A DNA stretch of 45,777 nt from a virus: positions 1-45,777 of the IMG/VR virus record IMGVR_UViG_3300045141_000295; one strand, 5' to 3'. A model generated the notes under the pieces. It did not search any database and was not told the origin of the DNA. It saw nothing but the letters and a program-made list of their open reading frames with translations. Shown piece by piece: positions 1-8,399 of the stretch (positions are counted from its first letter, which is position 1; every line of letters begins with the position of its first letter). A program made the translations under genes and the position numbers.

Positions 1-127
1 AATTGACCATGTCGAGCGTCGTCGCCCGCATGATGGCCGCCGTGATCGCCTGCGCCGTATTGTCGGCGAAGTTCGTATTGATCTCGGTCGTGAGCGCCGC
101 CTTCGTCTTCGCTGTCTGCGCATGCGC
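1..127. repeat. Terminal direct repeat, left copy (contig closure)
   Basis: Bases 1-127 are identical to 45651-45777. A reading frame on the minus strand (175 down to 1) continues without a break into 45650 and below when the ends are joined. A length of exactly 127 matches a common assembler k-mer, so this is most simply an assembly overlap showing a circular or circularly permuted genome, not a biological terminal repeat. Confidence 0.93.
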
Positions 128-175
128 GGAGACGAGCGACGCAAGCAAAACGAGGGTTGTAAGGAACTTTTTCAT
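1..175 (-). CDS. Tail-fibre-like protein with signal peptide, N-terminal part (continues at window end)
   Basis: This is the 5' part of a gene that crosses the circular junction. It starts with ATG at 175-173 and continues into 45650-44614, giving about 403 aa in total. The first 20 residues are a textbook Sec signal peptide: MKK, a leucine-rich core and an AHA-Q cleavage site. The next part (QTAKTKAALTTEINTNFADN) is a short helical stretch common near the start of tail-fibre-like proteins. The ATG overlaps the stop of the upstream 125-aa gene (ATGA), so coupling is likely. A Sec signal on a virion-type protein is unusual and is discussed in the findings. Confidence 0.85.
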   Translation of the reverse strand, partial: MKKFLTTLVLLASLVSAHAQTAKTKAALTTEINTNFADNTAQAITAAIMRATTLDMVN

Positions 176-549
176 GGATTAGCCGGCCAGCCTGCATTGA
201 TGTTGATGGCGTTGAGAACCGTGGCATTGGCCGCGCTGGCGATAGCGGCCTTCAGGGAGCGATAATTGTTCGTCAGACCAGCGACCAAAGTTCCGGCCTG
301 CGCTCCGGTAACGGTTGTGACCGTCCCAGCCCTGATGATCCCGGCGAGCCCCGCCGATGCATCGAGCAGATCATCAAGCGCTTGCTGCTTTTCCGCCTTC
401 AGCCACGGCAGTGGCCATGTCAGTTTGAATGCCGCATAGGCGGCTGACACTTCCGCCGATGTATGTCCGGCCGGCAATGTTGACGTTGTTGTTCCGTCTG
501 CATCCGACGTGAAAGTGTATGACCCGTCGCCGTTGAAGGAAAGACTCAT
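172..549 (-). CDS. Small putative tail or fibre-associated protein
   Basis: The protein has 125 aa and begins MSLSFNGDGSYTFTSDADGT, a beta-rich opening, followed by an alanine-rich helical part ending in NININAGWPANP. I do not recognise the family. It lies between two tail-fibre-like genes and shares ATGA-type overlaps with both: its start at 549-547 overlaps the stop of the upstream gene at 546, and its stop overlaps the ATG at 175. The position suggests a fibre accessory protein or chaperone, but this is inference from context only. Confidence 0.7.
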   Translation of the reverse strand: MSLSFNGDGSYTFTSDADGTTTSTLPAGHTSAEVSAAYAAFKLTWPLPWLKAEKQQALDDLLDASAGLAGIIRAGTVTTVTGAQAGTLVAGLTNNYRSLKAAIASAANATVLNAININAGWPANP

Positions 550-1589
550 GGCACGCTCCCGATTTTAGAGTGTATGTGCGCGAAGGACTGGGTAACGCTT
601 TCGACAAATGACGCGGCCGTGAGATCAGGCCATGTGTTAAATGTCTGCGCTACCGCAAGAGTCAGGTCCGGCCCACTTGGAGGCGATACGTTTACCTGTG
701 TGGCAGAGCCTATAATGGCAGCCATTAATGGCGACCCATTATTGCTCACTTGGAATACCGCTGTGGCATTATCGCAATTCATCCCGAGCCAGTAAATTCC
801 GGGAACAACCGGAACACTTGCTCCTAAAGGAGCATTTACGGCTGTTGCCGTTGCCGTCGTAATTGATGCTGTTGACGAGAGAGCATTTCCTGTCGGTCGT
901 CCGGTGGCGTAATTATTGGCATAAATCGCAAGCTGAATATTGCCGCCAGCAGCAAGCGTGGTGATGCGGACACCGAGACTCGCTATCGTAAATGCCTGAT
1001 TGACGAGTAGCGGGTGCAGTCTGATAGAATTTGCCGCGACAGCAACCCCGGCGCTGACAACGACACCCGGTATTTGATACCAGTTCCCCGCGATGGCATT
1101 GATCGTCTGCCCCTCCCCGAGCAGCACCCAAACAGCCACGCCGACGCCGACACTCCTTGCAACAAATGCGCGGCCGGTCGAAGTGTTGACGCCGAGACTA
1201 CCCGCCGCGTAGCCCTGCGATGAATCGTTGCCAGCGCCAGGATCAACGCCGGCCGAATAGGTCTTGAGCACGCCGGCCTTGAGCGTCGCGACGCCGCCGG
1301 GCGATAGCGTAATATCGCCGCTGATCATCTCGGGCAGCGGATCGGCGGCGGTCTGGCCGACCAGCAATTGCCCGTCCGTCATGGCGGCGGTTGCGGCGGT
1401 TGCCGCCGCCCCGCGCCCGAGCACGATGCCGTGGTTGGTCAGGGTGGCGGCCCCGCCGGTCGGGGCCTGCGCGGCGAAAATGGCCGCGATCGTCGCCTTC
1501 CAGTTCGCCCCCACCGTCGCGAGACGCACCGACTCCGTCCCATCGATCGGGTTCCTGGTCGTCTCGTTGAGGGTCGTCGTGTCGGCCAC
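546..1589 (-). CDS. Tail-fibre-like structural protein
   Basis: The protein has 347 aa and starts with GTG (ADTTTLNETTRN). The first part, up to about residue 120, is a low-complexity Gly/Ala/Thr stretch of the kind seen in phage fibre stalks (GGAATLTNHGIVLGRGAAATAA). The rest is beta-rich with motifs such as NSIRLHPLL and YATGRPTGNALSS, and it ends in a probable trimer or receptor-binding region. No catalytic motif is visible. It sits immediately downstream of the 50-aa repeat peptide gene in the late operon. The fibre assignment rests on composition and context. Confidence 0.65.
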   Translation of the reverse strand: MADTTTLNETTRNPIDGTESVRLATVGANWKATIAAIFAAQAPTGGAATLTNHGIVLGRGAAATAATAAMTDGQLLVGQTAADPLPEMISGDITLSPGGVATLKAGVLKTYSAGVDPGAGNDSSQGYAAGSLGVNTSTGRAFVARSVGVGVAVWVLLGEGQTINAIAGNWYQIPGVVVSAGVAVAANSIRLHPLLVNQAFTIASLGVRITTLAAGGNIQLAIYANNYATGRPTGNALSSTASITTATATAVNAPLGASVPVVPGIYWLGMNCDNATAVFQVSNNGSPLMAAIIGSATQVNVSPPSGPDLTLAVAQTFNTWPDLTAASFVESVTQSFAHIHSKIGSVP

Positions 1590-1592
1590 AGG

Positions 1593-1745
1593 TCACTCGC
1601 GAAGCTCTATGGTGCTGTCCTCGCGAAGCTCGTTGCTGGTGTCCTCGCGAAGCTCGTCGTTGGTCACAACCGGCGGGCCTCCACCAACGCCAAACATAAC
1701 GAGGTGCCCAAGGTGCGAAAACTGATGCCCGTAGCCGAACGGCAT
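1593..1745 (-). CDS. 50-aa peptide with three ELRED repeats
   Basis: This short frame starts with ATG at 1745-1743, directly overlapping the stop of the coiled-coil gene, and ends with TGA at 1595-1593, four bases before the GTG of the fibre-like gene. The N-terminal half is glycine- and histidine-rich (FGYGHQFSHLGHLVMFGVGGGPP). The C-terminal half contains ELREDTSN, ELREDSTI and ELRE. At the DNA level this is GAGCTTCGCGAG repeated every 24 bases. The tight packing between two genes supports translation. The function is unknown. Confidence 0.6.
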   Translation of the reverse strand: MPFGYGHQFSHLGHLVMFGVGGGPPVVTNDELREDTSNELREDSTIELRE

Positions 1746-1746
1746 A

Positions 1747-2238
1747 TCACGCCGCCATTTCTCTGATCTTCACCAGCTTCGCCTCGTACTCGATCTTGAG
1801 CGCCGCAACCTCCACAGCCTCGGCCTTCGTCTGCTCCGCCAAAGCCGCCACAGCTTGCTCGGACACCTTCACCGCATCCGTGCGCTCCTGCAAGCTCGCC
1901 TGCGTCTGCACCACCATCGTATCGAACGCCTCGCGCTCCGTCGCCAACGCGTTCGCCTTCTGCGTCAGCGTCGCAGCCCAGTCATTGAGTTGCGAAACGC
2001 GCCGTGCACTCGTAATCTGTAAGTCTGCGTCGTGTAATCGCGCTGCCTCAAGCTCAGCAGCTTGCTTTTCCGATTTCTGCTGCGCCTCAACCAACGCCGC
2101 CAGCGCCGTCTGCGCGTCCGCTTGCGCTTTCACCAGTTCATCCAAACGCTGCTTTGCCGCCGCCGGATCAGCAATCAAAGCCAGCAACGAATTGATCGCA
2201 TCGACCTGCGCAAGCGCCGCAGGGGCCATCGACAACAT
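1747..2238 (-). CDS. Coiled-coil protein, probable virion or assembly factor
   Basis: The protein has 163 aa and begins MLSMAPAALAQVDAINSLLA. Almost the whole length is Ala/Glu/Gln/Leu-rich with heptad spacing (AKQRLDELVKAQADAQTALA, then QQKSEKQAAELEAARL), predicting a long coiled coil and no membrane segment. AGGAG stands 8 bases before the ATG at 2238. It lies in the late block between a small beta-type protein and the fibre genes. A role as a fibre-network or assembly protein is plausible but unproven. Confidence 0.72.
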   Translation of the reverse strand: MLSMAPAALAQVDAINSLLALIADPAAAKQRLDELVKAQADAQTALAALVEAQQKSEKQAAELEAARLHDADLQITSARRVSQLNDWAATLTQKANALATEREAFDTMVVQTQASLQERTDAVKVSEQAVAALAEQTKAEAVEVAALKIEYEAKLVKIREMAA

Positions 2239-2247
2239 GAAAATCTC

Positions 2248-2559
2248 CTACGTTGCACTAGCGATGAACGCGACGACACCGCCAGCGTCGACCGCAAAAT
2301 ACTCCGTTGCCCCCGCAGTCATGCGCTTGCTCGCCGTCGCAAGCGCGGTCGTCCCCGGCGCTCCGAACTTGGCCCGACAATTCACGTCCACGTTCACACG
2401 CACAAACCGCGTCGCCGCACTAAACGCCGCCGATGACGCCGACGCCCCTGAAATCGGCACATCCGGCTGCTCAACCAGCGCAGGCTCCTTGGCAATCGCC
2501 GCGTCACCACTGGCTGCCACATAAACCGTGGAATATTCCGAAACCGTCGCAAGTGACAT
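2248..2559 (-). CDS. Small structural-type protein of unknown function
   Basis: The protein has 103 aa (MSLATVSEYSTVYVAASGD...). It is rich in Ala, Val, Ser and Thr and looks like a compact beta domain: RFVRVNVDVNCRAKFG followed by TEYFAVDAGGVVAFIAS. The start is supported by TTAGGAGATTGAA just upstream of the ATG. The composition fits a small capsid-decoration or tail-tip protein, but no family is recognised. Confidence 0.65.
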   Translation of the reverse strand: MSLATVSEYSTVYVAASGDAAIAKEPALVEQPDVPISGASASSAAFSAATRFVRVNVDVNCRAKFGAPGTTALATASKRMTAGATEYFAVDAGGVVAFIASAT

Positions 2560-2568
2560 TTCAATCTC

Positions 2569-2640
2569 CTAACCCATAAAAACCAGCATCACCACGATTA
2601 CCCCGGCAATGCCGAGCTCAACCCACCCCACGAAGCTCAT
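2569..2640 (-). CDS. 23-aa transmembrane microprotein
   Basis: The reading frame runs from ATG at 2640-2638 to TAG at 2571-2569 and reads MSFVGWVELGIAGVIVVMLV plus three residues. It is essentially a single membrane helix. Its ATG overlaps the TGA of the TPR-like gene (ATGA), and the next gene's ribosome-binding site begins at its stop codon, so it fills an otherwise unexplained gap in a tightly packed operon. This position is the main support. Expression is not proven. Confidence 0.5.
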   Translation of the reverse strand: MSFVGWVELGIAGVIVVMLVFMG

Positions 2641-3077
2641 CAGTCGCCCACCACGATACGAATATCGCCCTGCACGCCCAGCCGGCGAAGCTCCTGCATC
2701 TGCTCGATGACCCCCACCGTATCACGTTTCTCGACCAAATAGGTGAGCAAACTGCGTCGCAGCGCTGACCCTTTGGGGTCGCCAGCAATCGCCGACCGCA
2801 TGCTCTCGATCGCCGCTTCCTCCGACCCCGGCCAGCGGTACGCCGCATAGAACATAGCCGGACCTGTTCTGAACACAAAGTTCAGTGGAAACAAAATCCT
2901 TGCTGTCTCCAGGAAGTACAACGCCTGCGCAGGATTCTGCGCGCTTCTCCAGCCGATCCGATGGCACCACTCGCCGCCCATGGAACAAATCGCGTACAGA
3001 AACCCGACCGCGACAAAGGCAGCCCGCCACAAGCCCTGCAAGAAACTGGGGTACGGGGAAGTAAAGCGGCATATCAA
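2640..3077 (-). CDS. TPR-like reading frame, +1 relative to the ligase-like gene it overlaps
   Basis: The frame has 145 aa from a TTG at 3077-3075, preceded by GGAGG at 6 bases. It opens with a hydrophobic helix (LWRAAFVAVGFLYAICS), then a soluble helical part resembling tetratricopeptide repeats (AQALYFLETARILFPLN; SEEAAIESMRSAIAGDPKG). It overlaps the last 356 bases of the ligase-like gene, whose own C-terminus in that stretch looks like out-of-frame sequence. Known Wzy_C-domain glycan ligases often carry a C-terminal TPR region, so the two frames may be one protein joined by frameshifting or broken by an indel. Otherwise it is a separate coupled gene. Confidence 0.7.
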   Translation of the reverse strand: MICRFTSPYPSFLQGLWRAAFVAVGFLYAICSMGGEWCHRIGWRSAQNPAQALYFLETARILFPLNFVFRTGPAMFYAAYRWPGSEEAAIESMRSAIAGDPKGSALRRSLLTYLVEKRDTVGVIEQMQELRRLGVQGDIRIVVGD

Positions 3078-4041
3078 CGAACGCCTCCACCAGCAACGCC
3101 AACCACACGAACCGCTCGATCTGCGGTCCCCCGCTTATCGCATAAACCGCAAACACAAGAAAGAGCCCCACCCCAGACACCCCCAACTCGTAAGCAATCT
3201 CCAGCACATCGCTGTGCGCATGCGTCGGCCGACTACCCAGCAAGTCAAGCCCCAGAGCATAGGCCGGAAACGACGTATAAAACGACCCCAACCCGTTACC
3301 CTGCAACGTCAACTGCGCGACCACATCACGCCACAGTGTGAACCGCTCCAGGTCATGCCGCCAGGCTGCATCGCCCAGGTAGACAACCACGAACAACAAT
3401 GCCAAGGCACCGACCAACGCCAGCGCACTCCAACGCACCCGTACCCACAACCACACCGCACCCGTAGCTCCAAGCGCCAACAGCGACGTCCGCGAATTGA
3501 GGATCGCCACGTCCGGCCAGTGAGGCAGGATAATGCAGGGCAGCACCCCGAGCGCAAGCCACCACAGGCGGTGCCCCAGGAGCCCGACCAGGACGAGCGC
3601 CGCCGGCTCCGCGAGATAGTTCGGATTGAGGAACAGCGCACCGCGCGCCAGCACCCCAGGGGCCACCGGCAATGGCTCGTAGCCCATCGCCTGCAGGACG
3701 ACGAACCCAGAGTTGACCACGAACCCCCAGCCCATCCCGATGTAGACTGCGCGCAATGACGGCTGCGCAGTACCGATCAAAAAGGCCCCAGCAATCAAAA
3801 GAAGCTGCCACAACGCGTGCAACCCGTCGGGCAAGCTGGACGTCCACGCGAGCGTCACCGCCGACCAGGCAAGAAATAAACCGCCCAGCACATGCCCCGT
3901 GCCATAGGCGGGCAGATTCAGGAACATCACTGCAACCGGTACGGTCAGCGACAACAACGCCCACCGCGGCGCCATCGCAGCGCCCGTGATCCCCGGCACG
4001 AAGCAAACGACCAGCAAGAACGAAAACAGCCGCCCAGTCAT
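2722..4041 (-). CDS. O-antigen ligase/polymerase-like membrane protein (Wzy_C type)
   Basis: The frame has 439 aa with about ten hydrophobic segments in the first 340 residues. Around residues 265-285 it has the pattern RPTHAHSDVLEIAYELGVSG, the periplasmic signature of the Wzy_C superfamily (O-antigen ligases, Wzy polymerases, PglL glycosyltransferases). Such proteins transfer or polymerise undecaprenyl-linked glycans in the inner membrane. From about residue 345 the sequence becomes hydrophilic and unlike the family, while the overlapping +1 frame continues naturally. The ATG overlaps the stop of the preceding gene. A role in altering host surface glycan to block superinfection or prevent readsorption is inferred. 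Confidence 0.8.
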   Translation of the reverse strand: MTGRLFSFLLVVCFVPGITGAAMAPRWALLSLTVPVAVMFLNLPAYGTGHVLGGLFLAWSAVTLAWTSSLPDGLHALWQLLLIAGAFLIGTAQPSLRAVYIGMGWGFVVNSGFVVLQAMGYEPLPVAPGVLARGALFLNPNYLAEPAALVLVGLLGHRLWWLALGVLPCIILPHWPDVAILNSRTSLLALGATGAVWLWVRVRWSALALVGALALLFVVVYLGDAAWRHDLERFTLWRDVVAQLTLQGNGLGSFYTSFPAYALGLDLLGSRPTHAHSDVLEIAYELGVSGVGLFLVFAVYAISGGPQIERFVWLALLVEAFVDMPLYFPVPQFLAGLVAGCLCRGRVSVRDLFHGRRVVPSDRLEKRAESCAGVVLPGDSKDFVSTELCVQNRSGYVLCGVPLAGVGGSGDREHAVGDCWRPQRVSAATQFAHLFGRET

Positions 4042-4244
4042 GGACCAAACGCACTGATGTCCGGGTCGATGTAAACCGAAAACCCCAATCGCAGCAAAAT
4101 TATTTTCGCCAGCGCACGCCGCCTACTGTTACCGTCCAGTCGAAACCAGCGATAGTGACCATAGATCGGCAACCAAGTATACCAGCCCTGCACAAGCTGC
4201 GGGCGCTGTCTCTCAACTACGAAGTGGCTGGGAACCTTGTTCAT
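4038..4244 (-). CDS. Small basic protein, unknown
   Basis: The protein has 68 aa and begins MNKVPSHFVVERQRPQLVQG. It is rich in Trp, Tyr and Arg (WYTWLPIYGHYRWFRLDGNS). It overlaps the portal stop by ATGA at its start and the ligase-like ATG by ATGA at its end, so it is embedded in a coupled run. No family is recognised and no membrane segment is evident. Confidence 0.65.
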   Translation of the reverse strand: MNKVPSHFVVERQRPQLVQGWYTWLPIYGHYRWFRLDGNSRRRALAKIILLRLGFSVYIDPDISAFGP

Positions 4245-6397
4245 CCCTGTAATCCTCGCAACATCGGCGGCTGGCCCGACTGCGGCCCGATCTGATCGCG
4301 ATGCGCGGCCCCTGGGTGCTGCTGCCCATTGCCCCGCGCGCCCCGCGGCTGCGCGCCGGCGCGCCCGCCCTGCCCGCCCCCCGGCTCCGCGCCCACCATC
4401 TTGGAAATGTTGGCCTGCAGCTGCGCCTGCTGCTTAAGCTGCATCTGCATCATGTGCCGCTGCATGTGCACGCGTACATTGCCGGTCGGGTCGCCGTTCG
4501 CCATCGCCTCCTGGTGCGCCTGCAGGTGCTTGGGATCGTCGTCCATCGGATGAATGGCGAGGTCAATGCCTTCCGCCAGCCACTGGTTCTCCAGCTCGGG
4601 CTCGAGGGTAAGCTGCTCCTTCTCGTCCTGAAAGATCAGCGGAGCGAGCCGTGGACCGAACGCGTTCTGCACAAGCTGCGTGATCACCGGGACGAGGTTA
4701 AGCTTGTGCCCCGGATACTGCTGCGGCGGCACCTTCGTGATGATACCCAGCATAGCGATCTGCTGTTGGATCTGCATCTGGTTGCGCGCCTGCTCAACGC
4801 CGAACCAGCGGTAGGTATAACGCCGCTCCATCTGGATAGGCTCCACCCACTCCATCTTGGCCCGCAACCCGGTCTCGCCGAACTGCCGGATCAAGATCTT
4901 CTCGTCGCGGTGCTGGTGGTCGAGCTCGATCATGAAGTTCACAACCGGCGTGAGTATACCTTCCTCGATCACCGTCACGGCATCGGCCGTCGTGAGGATA
5001 TCCACCTGCTGCTCGCGCGCCACGTCGGCCTGGCTGGGCTTCGCTTTCTGCTGCCCGCTCTGCGTGATCGCCGCCGGCGACACCGACAACGTCTGCATGA
5101 TCTGCGCCTTGCACGAACCCACGATCTCAAACCCTGACTTCCAAATCTCGGGAAACTTGGCAAACTGCGTATCAGCCGGCGACGTCTCCCACACCGCCGC
5201 GAGCGACAACACCATAGAGCCGATCCGCGGGTTTTTCTCCGGGTCCGTCATCACAATGGGCATCATCGAGTACATGCTCGAGTCGGCCGCTTCGTTGATC
5301 ACGTCGTTGGCGTAGTACTGCGTCTGCGCCGTCGGCTTGACGGGCGCCTGCCCCTTGAACGCGCCCTGCACCTTGCGCACGGGCACGGAGAACACCGGAC
5401 ACTTGTCCGACCAGAACGGGTTACGCTTGCACGACAGCACGTTTTTCTCCGACCCGAAGTAGGTCCGGCACAGCCGCCGCTCCTTCTCAACCGTAAGCTC
5501 CGACCAGTTCTCGTAGACCAGCGCATGCTTGACCCCGCCGCGGCTGGTCTTGATCCCAGCCGCGTCCACCATGGTCTTGGACTTGTCCTGCAGCTTGGTC
5601 GACTTCTCGCCCGACATCTCGTCGAGCAGCGCCTTCCCGGCTTCCTTAATGATCACCTCGTCGGCGATCATCTTCTCGATCTTGGCCTTGCTCCAGCGCC
5701 GAAGAACAGTAACCGAACCACCATTAGCAAGAGCGTCGCCAATTGAATCAGCGGTATGAGGAAGAACGAGCACATCAGAATCAGCAAGTACCTCGACGTG
5801 CGGCCGCTGGTCCACAATGGTCTCGAGCTCGATATCGTCGGCTTCATCGACCGTCACCCCTTCTGCCTGTATCGGTTTCTGCGCGCGCCACGCCACGTGC
5901 CGCTTGCGCTTTATCCACGAGACGTAGACATTGTACTGCCCCTCGACGTCGCCGTTGCGCATAAGCGCCGGCATCACCACGGTGCGCAGCTTCGCCCGCC
6001 GCACGTAGTGCTCGATCAAACTCATCTCAGCATGCGGTATGGTGCCGTCCTCAGTCGTCACCTCGACAAACCGACCAGCCTGCGGAAAAATCTGGTTGGT
6101 GAAGCGGGTCGTGCGCGCATTCACCGCGTCATGCACGATGGGAAGAAAAATCTTGCTGTTGCCCTGGTAGTACTGGTTCTGCCCGAGCTGGCAGTTGTAA
6201 ATCTCCCAGTGGTCCATCTGGTCGTTGGTACGGCCCCACTGCGCCTCAAACCCCTTCTCCACATCTTTGTAGAGGTCAACCAACGCCTCGCGCACGTCCT
6301 CGTTCTCGGACAGCTCCTCGTCGCGATCCGGCAAGTCGGGACGCTCGTCGTCCTCCTCGGGCTCGGTACGCGGATTTTTCTTCTTACCCTTAGCCAT
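4241..6397 (-). CDS. Portal protein
   Basis: The protein has 718 aa. I chose ATG 6397 (MAKGKKKNPRTEPEEDDERP) because it overlaps the terminase stop by 8 bases; longer versions would intrude into the terminase. The acidic N-terminus is followed by a portal-like core: QWGRTNDQMDHWEIYNCQLG, a region with YVSWIKRK, and a long helical part QTLSVSPAAITQSGQQKAKP. The C-terminus is Gln/Gly/Ala-rich. The size resembles large podoviral (N4- or P22-like) portals. It would form the dodecameric DNA channel at one capsid vertex. Location directly after the large terminase is the classic arrangement. Confidence 0.88.
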   Translation of the reverse strand: MAKGKKKNPRTEPEEDDERPDLPDRDEELSENEDVREALVDLYKDVEKGFEAQWGRTNDQMDHWEIYNCQLGQNQYYQGNSKIFLPIVHDAVNARTTRFTNQIFPQAGRFVEVTTEDGTIPHAEMSLIEHYVRRAKLRTVVMPALMRNGDVEGQYNVYVSWIKRKRHVAWRAQKPIQAEGVTVDEADDIELETIVDQRPHVEVLADSDVLVLPHTADSIGDALANGGSVTVLRRWSKAKIEKMIADEVIIKEAGKALLDEMSGEKSTKLQDKSKTMVDAAGIKTSRGGVKHALVYENWSELTVEKERRLCRTYFGSEKNVLSCKRNPFWSDKCPVFSVPVRKVQGAFKGQAPVKPTAQTQYYANDVINEAADSSMYSMMPIVMTDPEKNPRIGSMVLSLAAVWETSPADTQFAKFPEIWKSGFEIVGSCKAQIMQTLSVSPAAITQSGQQKAKPSQADVAREQQVDILTTADAVTVIEEGILTPVVNFMIELDHQHRDEKILIRQFGETGLRAKMEWVEPIQMERRYTYRWFGVEQARNQMQIQQQIAMLGIITKVPPQQYPGHKLNLVPVITQLVQNAFGPRLAPLIFQDEKEQLTLEPELENQWLAEGIDLAIHPMDDDPKHLQAHQEAMANGDPTGNVRVHMQRHMMQMQLKQQAQLQANISKMVGAEPGGGQGGRAGAQPRGARGNGQQHPGAAHRDQIGPQSGQPPMLRGLQG

Positions 6398-8399
6398 GCT
6401 GCGCCATGATGGTCTTGTACCGCCGGCCGGCGTTGTCGGTCGCATAGCGCGCCTCGTCATCACCGGTCTCGTTGAACATGCGCATGGCGGCAACGAAGCT
6501 CTCCAGGCCCTGCATCAGCACCCGATATGGTCCGTCCACGGGCTCCGTCGACAGCGCGCCGCCCTTGCCGACACCATGCGCGTAGCCGCCCGCGAACGCA
6601 TTGAGCGTCCAACGCGCGCCGTGCGCAACCATCAGCAGCGGCTCCTCGCGCCGCCGGCGGCCCAGCATCTGGCGTATCCCGTCGCGACCCTTCACCACGT
6701 CGCCTCCGTTGCGCACCTCTAGAGGTATGCCCGCAGCAGCAACCCGAAGCCCCACAGTGTCGACAGAAAAGCTGCCCACAGGAGGAGCGACAAGGCGACA
6801 AGGAGCAGCAGCCTCGAGAGCGGCAGCCTGGACGATATCAGCGAGGGCTTCCCCTGGGGGTCCCTCCCGCAGCCAGTCGGCATGCACGCGTACCCCCTGG
6901 TCGACCATCTGGACGAGCGCACCGGCAGTGTATTGGGCCGTGGCGTTCACGGCAAGCCACCACGCCGCGCGCAGCCGCACCAAGCTCTCGGCGACGTGGT
7001 CGCGCCCGAACCCGTCGTAAACCGGCAGCCCCGCCCGCATGAGCAGCGCATAGGCAAGCGCGTTGGGAAAGTCCTTGCGGCCAGTCGGGAAGCTCGCCAG
7101 CTGCCCGCGCGCCTCCGCGGTCACGTTGACGAACTCCACCTCGCCGGCCTTGAAGAACGGCTGCAGCGACTTGATGAAACTATCCTTACCCTGTGGTGGT
7201 TTCAAGCGCCGCAACGGGAGCAGCTGCCGGCGCTGCAGCGCGCGATGGCGTAGCGGCTGCATAATAAACTCTTCAAGACCGGTTGCCTCAACGCCAAGCT
7301 CCACCGGCGACCAGCGATCGTCGGTCACGAACATGTCGTCGATCATCTCGTCGGGCAGCCACAACTTGGCGTCGCCCTCCCACACGATCAGGCGGTTGCG
7401 CAGCCACGAGAACACCGCCTTGCCGGTCATCGCCGACTTCTGCCCGACCGTGCGCGCCGGATCGTAAGCCGTATAGACTGCCTCCCACGTGCGCACCTGC
7501 GCGGTCGTCTTGAACATGCCCTCGTTGAACACGCGCGCCGCCGGGTCGTCAGCCTCGCACATGTACTCGCAATTGAAGTCGTGCAGCAGCCCCTGCCGCT
7601 CGTACTCCGCACGCTTCACCGCGATCTCCTCGAGAGTGTATTTCTCCGGCCACAGGGGCACCCACTTGCCCGACGGCAAATCGTAGCGCTCCTGGCCAGT
7701 CACCTCCTGGGCCATGATAGGAAACCGCAGGTGCCGCCACGCCGGGTCCTTGGAGAGCTTCACGATTACCGCCTCGCCGTCCAGGCGGTTGCCCAAAAAC
7801 CGCACGCGCGCCCCCTTGGCGAGCGCCGGCAGGAACGTACGGTAAAGCCAGTGCATCATCGCCTCGCGCGCATCGGGCGTACGCACGGTCTCCTCGTCCT
7901 CCAGGTCGTCAATCACCGCGAAGTCGGGCCGCGTATCGAGATGCTTGACGCCGCGCATGGACATACCGCAGCCCAGCGCCTGTATGCACACCCCGTTGTT
8001 GAGGACAATCTTGCCCTCGCCCCAGGTCGATCCCTCCAGCCCACCGAACAACGCGTTTATCCAGTCGTTGGTAACGAACTCGTTCTTGATCGAAGTGAGC
8101 CGCTCCTTGGCGCGGTTGTAGCTCGCACCGATGAACACGCAGTTCTTAAACTCGCGAAACAGGGCTTTGACCGTAGTGCCCTCCTCGGCGATCGTCGACT
8201 TCGACGCGTCGCGGAAAGCCTCGATCACGACCTTGGGGTGCTGGCCGTGAAACAGGTCAATGATGTGATAGTGAAACTCGGGGGTCTTAAGCGGGTGGCG
8301 GTGCTTGAACAGAACGTCGTGGGCAAGCCGGCGATTGGTGCCGAGCTCCAGCAGGAGCGCCTCGCGCTCGGCGTGCTGATAAATCGTCTGGTCACTCAC
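6390..8399 (-). CDS. Terminase large subunit (ATPase-nuclease)
   Basis: The protein has 669 aa with a GTG start. The Walker A-like loop is AFRDASKST at residues 61-69, and Walker B is AVIDDLEDEE at 161-170. The RNase H-like nuclease acidic residues fit D313 (YDPAR), E371 (GVEATG) and D443 (KDFPNALAYAL). The protein pumps DNA into the prohead at the portal and cuts concatemers. About 200 residues beyond the nuclease domain form an extra C-terminal region of unknown role. It lies upstream of the portal and downstream of the KTSC gene. The candidate small subunit is at the opposite end of the late block. Confidence 0.92.
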   Translation of the reverse strand: MSDQTIYQHAEREALLLELGTNRRLAHDVLFKHRHPLKTPEFHYHIIDLFHGQHPKVVIEAFRDASKSTIAEEGTTVKALFREFKNCVFIGASYNRAKERLTSIKNEFVTNDWINALFGGLEGSTWGEGKIVLNNGVCIQALGCGMSMRGVKHLDTRPDFAVIDDLEDEETVRTPDAREAMMHWLYRTFLPALAKGARVRFLGNRLDGEAVIVKLSKDPAWRHLRFPIMAQEVTGQERYDLPSGKWVPLWPEKYTLEEIAVKRAEYERQGLLHDFNCEYMCEADDPAARVFNEGMFKTTAQVRTWEAVYTAYDPARTVGQKSAMTGKAVFSWLRNRLIVWEGDAKLWLPDEMIDDMFVTDDRWSPVELGVEATGLEEFIMQPLRHRALQRRQLLPLRRLKPPQGKDSFIKSLQPFFKAGEVEFVNVTAEARGQLASFPTGRKDFPNALAYALLMRAGLPVYDGFGRDHVAESLVRLRAAWWLAVNATAQYTAGALVQMVDQGVRVHADWLREGPPGEALADIVQAAALEAAAPCRLVAPPVGSFSVDTVGLRVAAAGIPLEVRNGGDVVKGRDGIRQMLGRRRREEPLLMVAHGARWTLNAFAGGYAHGVGKGGALSTEPVDGPYRVLMQGLESFVAAMRMFNETGDDEARYATDNAGRRYKTIMAQHG

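Noticed and set aside
1-127. Biological direct terminal repeat like that of T7
   Set aside because: Length equals a usual assembler k-mer and a gene crosses it without interruption, so an assembly overlap is far likelier.
2980-3759. 259-aa plus-strand frame opposite the Wzy-like gene
   Set aside because: Composition (His, Arg, Gln, Pro) is that of an antisense shadow of hydrophobic codons; the membrane protein frame has a family signature.
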